Assembly (NCBI GenBank): GCA_946537885.1
Contig: CAMNGC010000001.1
Span: 209,829 to 273,828 of the forward strand
Length of the DNA stretch: 64,000 nt
DNA from: an uncultured Clostridia bacterium
GTDB lineage: Bacteria > Bacillota > Clostridia > Saccharofermentanales > Saccharofermentanaceae
Reading direction: 5' to 3'
Below are positions 26,812 through 37,000 of this stretch, piece by piece. Each line of letters opens with the position of its first letter. Position 1 is the first letter of the stretch. The position numbers and the translations under genes were made by a program. The notes under the pieces are model-generated. The model had not been told where the DNA came from, did no database searches, and saw nothing but the letters and a program-made list of their open reading frames with translations.

Positions 26812-26867
26812 AAGCAATGGTGCTTATTGATGCAGGTATTTACCTGCTGTCGATAGGCACTTTTTTT
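26812..26867 (+). promoter_or_regulatory. Leader attenuator of gltB with ANTAR-type hexaloop hairpin
   Basis: A terminator stem forms between 26819-26838 and 26841-26860 (about 19 pairs, interrupted once), followed by seven T at 26861-26867. Its 5' arm overlaps a smaller hairpin, AAGC (26812-26815), loop AATGGT (26816-26821), GCTT (26822-26825). The hexaloop has A at position 1 and G at position 4, as in ANTAR protein targets. Terminator and small hairpin cannot coexist. A second A1/G4 hexaloop hairpin is not seen. Confidence 0.65.
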
Positions 26868-26893
26868 GTTTCAAAAAGACGGGGGTGTACGTC

Positions 26894-29800
26894 ATGATCA
26901 ACAACTACAGAACACAGGATGCTTTTAAGAAGCAGGGACTTTATGATCCGGCCTTTGAGCACGAGAATTGCGGTATCGGAGCAGTAGTTAATATCAGCGG
27001 CAAACAGGATCGCTATGTCGTTGACAGTTCCCTTAAGATCGTTGAGACACTGGAACACCGAGCCGGCAAGGATGCGGAGGGCAAGACCGGTGACGGTGTC
27101 GGCATCTTGCTTCAGATCTCTCATGAGTATTTTCATAAGCAGATGAAGGAGCAGGGGATCGACTTGGGGAAAGAAGGCAGCTACGGTGTCGGAATGTTTT
27201 TCTTTCCTCAGGGCGAACAGGAGCATCATTCGGCCAGAATTGCTTTTGAGCAGGCTCTGATAGGTGAGGGCCTGGAGCTGATAGCATGGAGAAAGGTACC
27301 GGTCGAGCCTGATGTATTGGGCGCACGGGCCAAAGAAAGCATGCCCAACATTGAACAGGCATTTATCGCCAAGCCGGAAGATACAAAGAAGGGTATTGAT
27401 TTTGATCGCAGACTCTACCTGGCAAGAAAAGTTTTCGAGAAGTATAACAAGGACACTTATGTATGTTCATGTTCAAGCAGGACGATCGTCTACAAGGGCA
27501 TGTTCCTGGTCGATCAACTGAGGACTTTCTATAAGGATCTGAATTCGGAGGATTACGTATCTGCTATCGGTATCGTGCATTCGAGATTCTCCACTAATAC
27601 TAACCCCAGCTGGCAGAGATCGCACCCTAACAGGATGATGGTACATAACGGCGAGATCAACACCATCACGGGTAATATGAACAAGATGCTCTCGCGCGAA
27701 AATATCCTGAGAGCAGACTCTCTCGAGGACCGATATGATGATATCTATCCTATGCTGGATGTTGACGGTTCCGATTCTGCCAGACTCGATAATACTTTGG
27801 AGTTTATGGTTATGGCAGGAATGCCCCTGCCTCTGGCGGTTATGATAACGATACCGGAACCTTGGCAGCACATTACTACTATGTCTCGCGAGAAGAAAGC
27901 ATTCTATCAGTATTATGCGACAATGATGGAACCTTGGGACGGACCTGCATCGATCATCTTCTCAGACGGAGATATCGTCGGTGCCGTACTGGACCGTAAC
28001 GGCCTTCGACCCTCGCGTTATTATGTTACATCTGACGGCTACATGATCCTTTCGTCAGAGGTTGGAGTCTTAAGTGACCTACCCGCAGATAAGATCATTA
28101 AGAAGGACAGACTTCGCCCCGGCAAGATGCTGCTGGTCGATACCCGGGAAGGCCGCATAATCGATGATGATGAGATCAAGAATGAATATGCCGGCAGGCA
28201 GCCTTACGGAGAGTGGCTTGATCACATGATGATCAAGCTATCCGAGATCAAGATAAAGAATAAGAGACCTGTCAGGTATCAGGGTGAAGAACTCCTCAGT
28301 CTTCAGAGAGCTTTCGGTTACAGCTACGGTAATCTTAATAATGAGCTGATCCCAATGTGCCTTAACGGCGCTGAGCCTACGGCTGCCATGGGTGTGGATG
28401 TTCCCGTGCCGCCGCTGTCGGAACAGTATCCGCCGCTTTATGATTATTTCAAACAGAAATTCGCTCAGGTAACCAATCCTCCGATAGATTCGATAAGAGA
28501 ATCGGTTATTACGGATACAACGGTCTATCTTGGCATAGCCGGTAATTTCCTTGAAGATAACGAGAAGAACTGCCGCGTCCTTAAGGTCAATAATCCCATT
28601 TTGTCGAACCTCGATCTGATGAAGATCAGAGACAGTCATTATGAAGGCTTAAAGACAGCGGACATCTCCATGCTTTACAGGAGAGAAGACGGGCTTAAAT
28701 ATGCGCTTGATAATCTTTGTATACAGGCTGATAAAGCTCACGAAGATGGCGCGACGATCCTTATATTGACAGACAGGGGAGTTGACCGGGAGCATCTGGC
28801 TATACCTTCGCTTCTGGCTGTGGCGGCGCTTGAGACCTATCTTGTCAGGACCAGAATGAATACCGCCATATCTATTATCCTTGAGACGGGTGAACCATGT
28901 GCAGTTCATCACTTCGCCACGCTTCTGGGCTTCGGCGCAAGTGCGGTAAACCCTTATCTTGCTTTCGATACGATACATGATCTTATCGATCGCGGCATAG
29001 TAGATAAGGATTATACACAGGCGGGCATTGCTTATACTTCTGCCATCGTAAACGGCATTGTAAAGATCGCTTCCAAGATGGGTATATCGACACTTCAATC
29101 CTATCAAGGCTCCAAGATCTTTGAGGCTCTGGGTATCGGTCGTGAGTTGATGGAAGAGTACTTCCCGGATACAGTAAGCAGAGTCGGAGGGATCGATCTG
29201 GCCGATATCGAAAAGCGCTCTCAGGTAATGCACGATATGGCTTACGATCCCCAGGGGCTTGATACTGATAAGGGCCTTCGCGTCGTCGGTTGGCATAAAT
29301 CGAGAAGCGGCATGGAAGAGCATCTTTATAACCCCGAGACGATCCATCTTCTTCAGCTGGCGACAAGACGTGGGGATTACGGTCTCTTTAAGCAGTTCAC
29401 ATCGCTTATCGACAACGAGAAGAAGCACGTTACACTCAGGAGCACGCTCGAGCTTGTGCTCCCCGAGGACGGCGGCATTCCCATAGAGGAAGTCGAGTCT
29501 GAAGAATCCATAATGCACAGATTTAAGACCGGAGCTATGTCCTACGGTTCCATATCCAAGGAAGCACATGAATGCATGGCCATCGCCATGAATCGCATAG
29601 GCGGTAAATCAAACAGCGGTGAGGGAGGAGAAGATCTCGACAGGATAGAGACATCCGGCTCGGAGGTCGATACATGTTCTGCGATAAAGCAGGTTGCATC
29701 CGGAAGATTCGGCGTAACATCCAAATATCTGATCTCCGCCAAGGAGATCCAGATCAAGATGGCTCAGGGCGCTAAGCCGGGCGAGGGCGGACATCTTCCT

Positions 29801-31468
29801 GCAGGCAAGGTTTATCCCTGGATCGCCAAGACCCGTCATTCCACTCCCGGAGTGGCTCTTATATCGCCGCCTCCTCATCATGATATCTATTCCATCGAGG
29901 ATCTGGCCCAACTTATATACGATCTTAAGAATGCCAATAAGGATGCGAGGATCTCTGTTAAGCTGGTATCCGAGGCAGGTGTAGGCACTATCGCGGCAGG
30001 TGTTGCCAAAGCAGGCGCCGGCGTCATCCTTATCTCAGGTTATGACGGCGGAACAGGCGCTGCTCCTGCAAGCTCGATCCACAATGCGGGATTGCCATGG
30101 GAGCTGGGGCTTGCCGAGACACATCAGACTCTGATACAGAATAACTTAAGATCCAAGGTCGTTATCGAAGCAGACGGTAAGCTGCTTACCGGGCGGGATG
30201 TCTGCATTGCGGCAATGCTGGGAGCAGAAGAATTCGGTTTTGCCACTGCGCCTCTGGTAACCATGGGCTGCGTGATGATGAGGGTATGTAATCTTGATAC
30301 CTGTCCTGTCGGTGTTGCAACTCAGAACCCGGAGCTTCGTAAGAGATTTACAGGCAAACCCGAATACGTCATTAATTTCATGACCTTTATCGCTCGCGAG
30401 ATGAGGGAATACATGGCGGCATTGGGCGTCCGGACCGTTGATGAGCTGGTAGGAAGATCAGATCTGTTAAGAAGCAGGAAATATGACAGCGACAATATCA
30501 AGTCAAGGATAGATATGTCGCAGATCATCAGTAATCCTTATGCAGGAGATACAAAGATCAAGCAACATTTCGAGAAGGCTGATGTATATGACTTTAAGCT
30601 TGATGAGACGATGGATGAATCGGTCATCATCCCCGAGATGAAGAATGCTCTCGAGGACGGAAGTCCCAAGACTATCGATATTAACGTAACTAATCTGAAC
30701 AGGGCTTTGGGAACACTTTTCGGCGCCGAGATCACCAGGAGATATTACAACACGCTGGACGAGGATACTTATGTCATTAACTGCAAGGGCGCCGGCGGTC
30801 AAAGCTTCGGAGCATTTATCCCGAGGGGCGAGACCATAACTTTGGAGGGCGATGCCAACGATTATTTCGGCAAGGGCTTGTCCGGCGGTAAGCTGGCGGT
30901 CTTCCCGCCCAGGGAGAGCATTTTCGAGGCGGATAAGAACATCATCGTAGGTAATGTTGCTCTCTTCGGCGCGACATCGGGAAAGGCATTCATAAACGGT
31001 GTTGCAGGTGAGAGGTTCTGTGTCAGGAATTCGGGCGCGGAGGTTGTTGTCGAGGGAACGGGAGATCACGGATGTGAATATATGACCGGCGGTGTCTCAG
31101 TTGTGTTAGGTCCTGTCGGAAAGAATTTCGCTGCCGGAATGAGCGGCGGTGTCGCCTATGTTCTTGATGAACATAATGATCTTTATACCAAGCTCAACAA
31201 ATCTCTTGTCGGCTTCTCGAGAATAACCCGGGAAGAGGATAAGGCTCATCTTAGGGCTTTGATCGAAGAGCATGTAAGGTGGACCGGTTCGCCTCTCGGA
31301 AGAAAGATACTTGATGATTTTGATACAGAGCTTTGTAAGTTCAAAAAAGTAATACCTCATGACTATGAGAGGATGCTTCATTCGATTTTGGTGCATAAAG
31401 CCGAAGGTATGAGTGAAGACGAAGCAAAGATTGCCGCATTCCACGAGAATACGGCCGGGAAGGCGTAA
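26894..31468 (+). CDS. gltB: Glutamate synthase large subunit (GOGAT)
   Basis: 1524 residues from ATG 26894 (GGGGGTG upstream; a GTG at 26885 is too close to it). It converts glutamine plus 2-oxoglutarate to two glutamates. The amidotransferase nucleophile is Cys26 in HENCGIGAV, after a short propeptide. The class II glutaminase domain, a central domain, an FMN-binding barrel (VSEAGVGTIAAGVAKAGAGV) and a C-terminal GXGXG beta-helix (GGQSFGAFIPRG, GLSGGKLAVFPP) follow. The iron-sulfur cluster cysteines are in CVMMRVCNLDTCPVG. All are present and of normal length. It is followed after nine bases by gltD and then carA and carB-dapF. Regulation by the leader attenuator is inferred. Confidence 0.97.
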   Translation: MINNYRTQDAFKKQGLYDPAFEHENCGIGAVVNISGKQDRYVVDSSLKIVETLEHRAGKDAEGKTGDGVGILLQISHEYFHKQMKEQGIDLGKEGSYGVGMFFFPQGEQEHHSARIAFEQALIGEGLELIAWRKVPVEPDVLGARAKESMPNIEQAFIAKPEDTKKGIDFDRRLYLARKVFEKYNKDTYVCSCSSRTIVYKGMFLVDQLRTFYKDLNSEDYVSAIGIVHSRFSTNTNPSWQRSHPNRMMVHNGEINTITGNMNKMLSRENILRADSLEDRYDDIYPMLDVDGSDSARLDNTLEFMVMAGMPLPLAVMITIPEPWQHITTMSREKKAFYQYYATMMEPWDGPASIIFSDGDIVGAVLDRNGLRPSRYYVTSDGYMILSSEVGVLSDLPADKIIKKDRLRPGKMLLVDTREGRIIDDDEIKNEYAGRQPYGEWLDHMMIKLSEIKIKNKRPVRYQGEELLSLQRAFGYSYGNLNNELIPMCLNGAEPTAAMGVDVPVPPLSEQYPPLYDYFKQKFAQVTNPPIDSIRESVITDTTVYLGIAGNFLEDNEKNCRVLKVNNPILSNLDLMKIRDSHYEGLKTADISMLYRREDGLKYALDNLCIQADKAHEDGATILILTDRGVDREHLAIPSLLAVAALETYLVRTRMNTAISIILETGEPCAVHHFATLLGFGASAVNPYLAFDTIHDLIDRGIVDKDYTQAGIAYTSAIVNGIVKIASKMGISTLQSYQGSKIFEALGIGRELMEEYFPDTVSRVGGIDLADIEKRSQVMHDMAYDPQGLDTDKGLRVVGWHKSRSGMEEHLYNPETIHLLQLATRRGDYGLFKQFTSLIDNEKKHVTLRSTLELVLPEDGGIPIEEVESEESIMHRFKTGAMSYGSISKEAHECMAIAMNRIGGKSNSGEGGEDLDRIETSGSEVDTCSAIKQVASGRFGVTSKYLISAKEIQIKMAQGAKPGEGGHLPAGKVYPWIAKTRHSTPGVALISPPPHHDIYSIEDLAQLIYDLKNANKDARISVKLVSEAGVGTIAAGVAKAGAGVILISGYDGGTGAAPASSIHNAGLPWELGLAETHQTLIQNNLRSKVVIEADGKLLTGRDVCIAAMLGAEEFGFATAPLVTMGCVMMRVCNLDTCPVGVATQNPELRKRFTGKPEYVINFMTFIAREMREYMAALGVRTVDELVGRSDLLRSRKYDSDNIKSRIDMSQIISNPYAGDTKIKQHFEKADVYDFKLDETMDESVIIPEMKNALEDGSPKTIDINVTNLNRALGTLFGAEITRRYYNTLDEDTYVINCKGAGGQSFGAFIPRGETITLEGDANDYFGKGLSGGKLAVFPPRESIFEADKNIIVGNVALFGATSGKAFINGVAGERFCVRNSGAEVVVEGTGDHGCEYMTGGVSVVLGPVGKNFAAGMSGGVAYVLDEHNDLYTKLNKSLVGFSRITREEDKAHLRALIEEHVRWTGSPLGRKILDDFDTELCKFKKVIPHDYERMLHSILVHKAEGMSEDEAKIAAFHENTAGKA

Positions 31469-31477
31469 GGTGATCAT

Positions 31478-32968
31478 ATGGGAAAAGCAAGCGGATTTAT
31501 GGATTATGAGCGCGTTGATAACCCCGGGGAAGACGCACTGGAGAGAATAAAGACCTACAGGGAGTTTCACACTCAGATCGACGAAGATGAGAGAAGAAGG
31601 CAGGGAGCAAGATGCATGAACTGCGGTGTTCCTTTCTGTCAGAACGGCAAGCCCATATGCGGTATGGTGGCCGGCTGCCCGCTCAACAATCTTTGTCCTG
31701 ACTGGAACGATCTGATCTACAAGGGGTTCTGGGATGAAGCGGCTGACAGATTGATGCTTACCAATCCCTTCCCGGAATTTACCTCCAGAGTCTGTCCTGC
31801 CCTTTGTGAGAAGGCCTGTACCTGCGGCTTAAACGGAGATGCGGTAACGGTTAAGGAGAATGAATATGCCATTATCGAAAAGGCTTTCGCCACGGGTAAG
31901 TTAAAGCCTCAGCCGCCCAAGACAAGAAGTGGAAGAAGAGTCGCAGTCGTCGGTTCCGGTCCCTCGGGATTGTCTACTGCCTACTGGCTCAATAAGCGCG
32001 GTCACAGCGTAACCGTCTACGAACGTGAAGACAGGATCGGCGGCCTTCTTATGTACGGCATTCCCAACATGAAGCTGGAGAAGAGATTTATACAAAGACG
32101 CATCGATCTGATGAAGGCTGAAGGCGTTGAATTCATCACATCGGTAAATATCGGTGTCGATATCACTGCGTCAGAATTGGAAGAGAAATATGATGCGGTA
32201 GTCCTGTGCTGCGGATCCTCTCAGCCACGCGACATTATGGCTGAAGGGCGTGATGCAGAAGGTATCTATTTTGCCGTTGATTTTTTGAAGTCGACGACCA
32301 AGTCTCTTCTTAACTCCAATATGACAGACGGCAACTATATCAGTGCCAAGTATAAGCACGTCGTGGTAATCGGAGGCGGTGACACGGGGAATGACTGTGT
32401 CGGCACATCCATAAGACATGGTTGCCGGTCCGTTACCCAGCTTGAGATGATGCCGAAGCTGCCGGATGAGAGGGGCGAGAATAATCCCTGGCCCGAATGG
32501 CCCCGAGTCTGTAAGACCGACTATGGCCAGCAGGAGGCGATAGCCGTTTTCGGACATGATCCGAGAATATACACAACGACTGTAAAGAGATTTATCAAGG
32601 ATGAAGAAGGACATCTTAAGGCCGTGGAGATCGTTAAGCTTCGTTCGGTTAGGGATGAAGCGACCGGGCGAATGAAGATGGAAAACATCGAAGGCTCCGA
32701 AGAGATCCTTCCTGCTGATCTTGTCTTGATAGCTGCAGGCTTTACGGGAGCTCAGAAATATATAACGGATGCTTTCGGTGTGGAACTTACAGGCCGTAAT
32801 ACCGTAAGTACCAAAGATGACGGCCATGCGACTTCTATACCCGGAGTTTTTACGGCGGGAGATATGAGAAGAGGGCAGTCTCTGGTGGTATGGGGCCTTA
32901 GAGAAGGAAGAGATGCTGCCCGGGAAGTGGATGAATATCTGATGGGCTATAGCAATCTCAGAAAATAA
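31478..32968 (+). CDS. gltD: Glutamate synthase small subunit
   Basis: 496 residues. The N-terminal domain carries the two Cys clusters for 4Fe-4S centres (CMNCGVPFCQ, CGMVAGCPLNNLC and CPALCEKACTCG). These are followed by an FAD-binding motif (VAVVGSGPSGLSTAYWLNKRG) and an NADPH-binding motif (HVVVIGGGDTGNDCVG). It passes electrons from NAD(P)H to the GltB subunit. The start lies nine bases after gltB, with AAGGTGATC as ribosome site. Normal length; no anomaly. Confidence 0.97.
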   Translation: MGKASGFMDYERVDNPGEDALERIKTYREFHTQIDEDERRRQGARCMNCGVPFCQNGKPICGMVAGCPLNNLCPDWNDLIYKGFWDEAADRLMLTNPFPEFTSRVCPALCEKACTCGLNGDAVTVKENEYAIIEKAFATGKLKPQPPKTRSGRRVAVVGSGPSGLSTAYWLNKRGHSVTVYEREDRIGGLLMYGIPNMKLEKRFIQRRIDLMKAEGVEFITSVNIGVDITASELEEKYDAVVLCCGSSQPRDIMAEGRDAEGIYFAVDFLKSTTKSLLNSNMTDGNYISAKYKHVVVIGGGDTGNDCVGTSIRHGCRSVTQLEMMPKLPDERGENNPWPEWPRVCKTDYGQQEAIAVFGHDPRIYTTTVKRFIKDEEGHLKAVEIVKLRSVRDEATGRMKMENIEGSEEILPADLVLIAAGFTGAQKYITDAFGVELTGRNTVSTKDDGHATSIPGVFTAGDMRRGQSLVVWGLREGRDAAREVDEYLMGYSNLRK

Positions 32969-33006
32969 ACAAATATCGCAATAAAAAGTCAATGGGGTGA
33001 ATGACT

Positions 33007-34086
33007 ATGAAAAGATATCTTGTACTGGAAAACGGAAAAGTGTTCGAAGGTGAAGCCTTTGGCGCCGATGGTGAGGTGATCGCCGAGATCGTCTTTACCA
33101 CGGCAATGACGGCATATCTGGAGACGCTGACCGACAAGAGTTATAAAGGACAGGCAGTAGTCCAGACCTTTCCTCTGATCGGCAATTACGGCATCATACC
33201 GGAAGACCGCGAAGGCGAGCAAAGCAGCGTATCCGCATACATCGTCCGTGAAGTGTGCGAAGCTCCTTCAAACTTCAGATGCGCCATGACAATAGATCAA
33301 TATCTGAAACAACAGGGGATTCCGGGACTTAAGGGAATAGACAGCAGAAGTCTTACCAAGATCCTAAGAGAGCACGGTACCATGAACGGTATGATATGTG
33401 ATGATCCGACTCATGCTGACCTTGATAAGATCTCGACCTACCGGATCAAGAGACCTGTGGATGAAGTAACTGTCAGAGATGTCCGTATAGAGGAGCCGTC
33501 TGACGCTGATCGCAGATATAGTGTGGCCCTGATCGACTATGGAGTCAAAGAGAACATAATAAGATCGCTGACCAAAAGAGGCTGCAAAGTTACGGTGCTC
33601 CCGTCTTCTGTTACTGCTGCAAAGATCCGGGACTTATCTCCTGACGGCCTTTTCTTAAGTAACGGTCCGGGAGATCCCGAAGATAATGAAGAAGCCATAG
33701 CGACCTTAAGAGAATTATCTTTCGACAATATCCCTACTATGGGGATCTGCCTGGGACACCAGCTCTTAGCGCTTGCTCATGGGTTTAAGACATCTAAGCT
33801 TAAGTATGGTCACAGAGGAGCCAATCACCCGGTCAGGGACTTAACGAGCGGCAGGGTTTATATATCGTCACAGAACCACGGTTATGCGGTCGAGAGCGGC
33901 AGTATCGATAAAGACATAGCGGACGAGTTCTTTGTTAACTGTAATGATTTCACTAATGAGGGACTTATTTATAAGAATGAGAATGCTTTCTCGGTGCAGT
34001 TCCATCCGGAGGCCTGCGGAGGTCCTAAGGATACCGATTATCTTTTCGATAGATTTATCGAGATGATGGAAAGAAGGGGTGAGTGA
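33007..34086 (+). CDS. carA: Carbamoyl-phosphate synthase small subunit
   Basis: 359 residues. The ATG at 33007 is chosen because GGGG lies about nine bases upstream, while the ATG at 33001 is too close to it. The N-terminal swivel domain is followed by a class I glutaminase with MGICLGHQLL (nucleophile Cys) and the His/Glu pair in FSVQFHPEA. It releases ammonia from glutamine for the large subunit. The stop is one base before the carB start. Placement directly after gltBD couples glutamine-consuming carbamoyl phosphate synthesis to glutamate synthase. Confidence 0.95.
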   Translation: MKRYLVLENGKVFEGEAFGADGEVIAEIVFTTAMTAYLETLTDKSYKGQAVVQTFPLIGNYGIIPEDREGEQSSVSAYIVREVCEAPSNFRCAMTIDQYLKQQGIPGLKGIDSRSLTKILREHGTMNGMICDDPTHADLDKISTYRIKRPVDEVTVRDVRIEEPSDADRRYSVALIDYGVKENIIRSLTKRGCKVTVLPSSVTAAKIRDLSPDGLFLSNGPGDPEDNEEAIATLRELSFDNIPTMGICLGHQLLALAHGFKTSKLKYGHRGANHPVRDLTSGRVYISSQNHGYAVESGSIDKDIADEFFVNCNDFTNEGLIYKNENAFSVQFHPEACGGPKDTDYLFDRFIEMMERRGE

Positions 34087-34087
34087 T

Positions 34088-37000
34088 ATGCCGTTTGACA
34101 GAACTATCAGGAAAGTATTGGTAATAGGATCCGGGCCGATCGTTATAGGACAGGCGGCGGAGTTTGATTATGCGGGCACTCAGGCCTGCCGGGCTCTCAA
34201 AGAAGATAATATCGAGATCGTCTTGATCAATAGTAATCCGGCGACGATTATGACTGACCGTTCCATGGCAGATAAGATATATCTTGAACCGCTTACACTC
34301 ACAACCGTTAAGCGTGTTATAGAAACGGAGCATCCGGATGCGATCCTCTCGGGACTCGGCGGACAGACGGCTCTGACGCTTTGTATGCAGCTGGCTAAGG
34401 ACGGCTTCCTTCAGGAACATAATGTGAAGCTTTTGGGATCATCGCCCGAGTGTATCGATAAGGCGGAAGATCGACAGATGTTCAAGGACACGATGGAATC
34501 CATAGGGCAGCCCTGCGTACCTTCCATGGTCGTAAATGATGTGGAGTCTGCGCTCGCTTTTGCCCGTGAGATCAGCTACCCGGTAATCGTCCGCCCGGCC
34601 TTTACTCTCGGCGGCAGCGGCGGCGGCATCGCAGATAACGAGGAGGAGCTTGCCCGCATCGCTGCCACCGGACTTAACTTGTCTCCGATAACGCAGGTTC
34701 TTATCGAAAAAAGTATTGCGGGCTGGAAGGAGATCGAGTTCGAAGTAATAAGAGACCGGGCCGGCAATGTTATCACCGTGTGCTCCATGGAGAATATGGA
34801 TCCGGTAGGAGTTCACACAGGTGATTCAATAGTAATAGCTCCCGCAGTGACTTTGGCCGACAAGGAATATCAGATGCTGAGATCCGCCTCCTTAAAGATC
34901 ATCGAGGCTCTTGGCGTCGAAGGCGGCTGCAACTGCCAGTTCGCCTTAAACCCCGACTCCTTTGATTATGCAGTCATTGAAGTAAATCCGAGGGTGTCGC
35001 GTTCTTCCGCTCTTGCCTCGAAAGCGACCGGCTACCCGATAGCGAAGGTCGCGACCAAGATCGCTCTTGGCTACAAGCTGGATGAGATCAGAAATGCCGT
35101 CACCGGCAGTACCTATGCGGCCTTTGAACCGGCGCTGGATTATGTGGCGGTCAAGTTTCCGAAGTGGCCTTTTGATAAGTTCTTCTATGCCAAGAGAGAT
35201 CTGGGCACCCAGATGAAAGCGACAGGTGAAGTAATGGCTATAGCGGATTCTTTCGAGGCAGCTTTGATGAAGGCCGTAAGAGGTGCAGAGATCTCTCTTG
35301 ATACATTGGATCTGCCATCTCTCAGATCCAAGACTGACGAGGAGATAGAGAAGGGCTACGGCAAGGCGACTGATCTTAGGCTTTTCTACATAGCGGAAGC
35401 AATGCGCCGCGGCGTCAGCTGTGAGACTGTTCATAGTGCGTCCGGGATCGATATGTGGTTCTTGAATAAAGTTCACAGACTGGTGTCTTTCGAGCTTGAG
35501 ATCTCAGGAAAGAATATAGATCGTGATCGATATGTAGAGGCCAAGAAGCTGGGTTTTACCGATAAGGCGATCAAGAGGATCAGCGGACATGATCTTGATG
35601 CCTCTTTTAAGATCGAGCCCGGGTACAAGATGGTAGATACCTGCGCCGGAGAATTCGCTGCTCAGACACCTTATTTCTATGGGACTTATAATCTTCCCGA
35701 AGCAGGAGGGGAGAACGAAGCGGATTTTGAGACTGAAGCTGACAAGGGAAAACAGACAGTTATAGTCATAGGCTCAGGCCCTATCAGGATAGGGCAGGGG
35801 ATCGAGTTCGATTATGCGGCGGTTCACTGCGTGCATATATTAAGAGAACTGGGTTACCGTGTTGTTATCATCAATAATAATCCGGAGACTGTATCGACGG
35901 ATTTTGATACGGGTGATCGTCTCTACTTTGAACCTTTGACTGATGAAGATGTCATGAACATTATCCGTCAGGAAAAGCCTCTCGGTGTAGTTGTTGCTTT
36001 CGGCGGACAGACTGCAATCAAGCTTACATCGACGCTTGATCGTAACGGTGTAAATATTATCGGAACATCTGCCGATTCCATCGATATGGCGGAGGATAGA
36101 GAACGGTTTGATGAACTGCTCGAGAAACTGGATATCGCCCGCCCTAAGGGCTTCTCGGTATTGACGATGAAGGATGCTCATAAGGCGGCAGAGACTCTGG
36201 GTTATCCGGTCCTGCTGCGTCCTTCCTATGTTCTCGGCGGACAGAATATGACCATAGCCTTTAACGAGGAAGATGTCGAAGAATACATGAGTAAGATCCT
36301 GGAAGGAGGTATCGAGAATCCGGTTCTTATCGACAAATATATCCAGGGAAGAGAGATCGAAGTAGATGCCATCTATGACGGTAAGGATGTTCTTATACCC
36401 GGCATCATGGAACACATCGAGAGGGCAGGCATCCACTCCGGAGATTCCATAGCAGTCTATCCCGCAAAGCATATTTTCGATGATATGGGTAAACGCCTGA
36501 CAGATACTACGCGTGATCTTTGTGAGGGCTTAAATTCTATCGGTATCGTAAATATTCAGTATATTGTCAAGGACAACCGGATCTATGTTATCGAGGTCAA
36601 TCCCCGCGCGTCCAGGACAGTACCATATATGAGTAAAGTCACGGGCGTGCCAATGGTCGATCTGGCGATCAGAGTAAGCCTCGGGGAGAAGTTGGCAGAT
36701 ATGGATTACGGAACCGGCTTTTATCGGCAGTCACCCTATACCGCAGTCAAAGTTCCTGTATTCTCTTTCGAGAAACTCACGGATGTCGACACTCAACTCG
36801 GTCCGGAGATGAAGTCCACCGGCGAAGTTCTGGGCATCGGTCGTGACCTCTCGGAAGCTCTTTATAAAGGGCTTGTAGCAGCAGGTTACAAGATGTATAA
36901 GAGCGGCGGCATATTCATTACCGTCAGGGACAGCGACAAGGCGGAGATCGTGGAGATAGCCAAGAAATTCGATACTTTAGGCTTCGCGCTCTACGCGACA

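Noticed and set aside
26826..26860. Second ANTAR hexaloop hairpin in the gltB leader
   Set aside because: The only other small hairpin (GCAGG/CCTGC) has loop TATTTA, lacking A1 and G4, and is part of the terminator itself.
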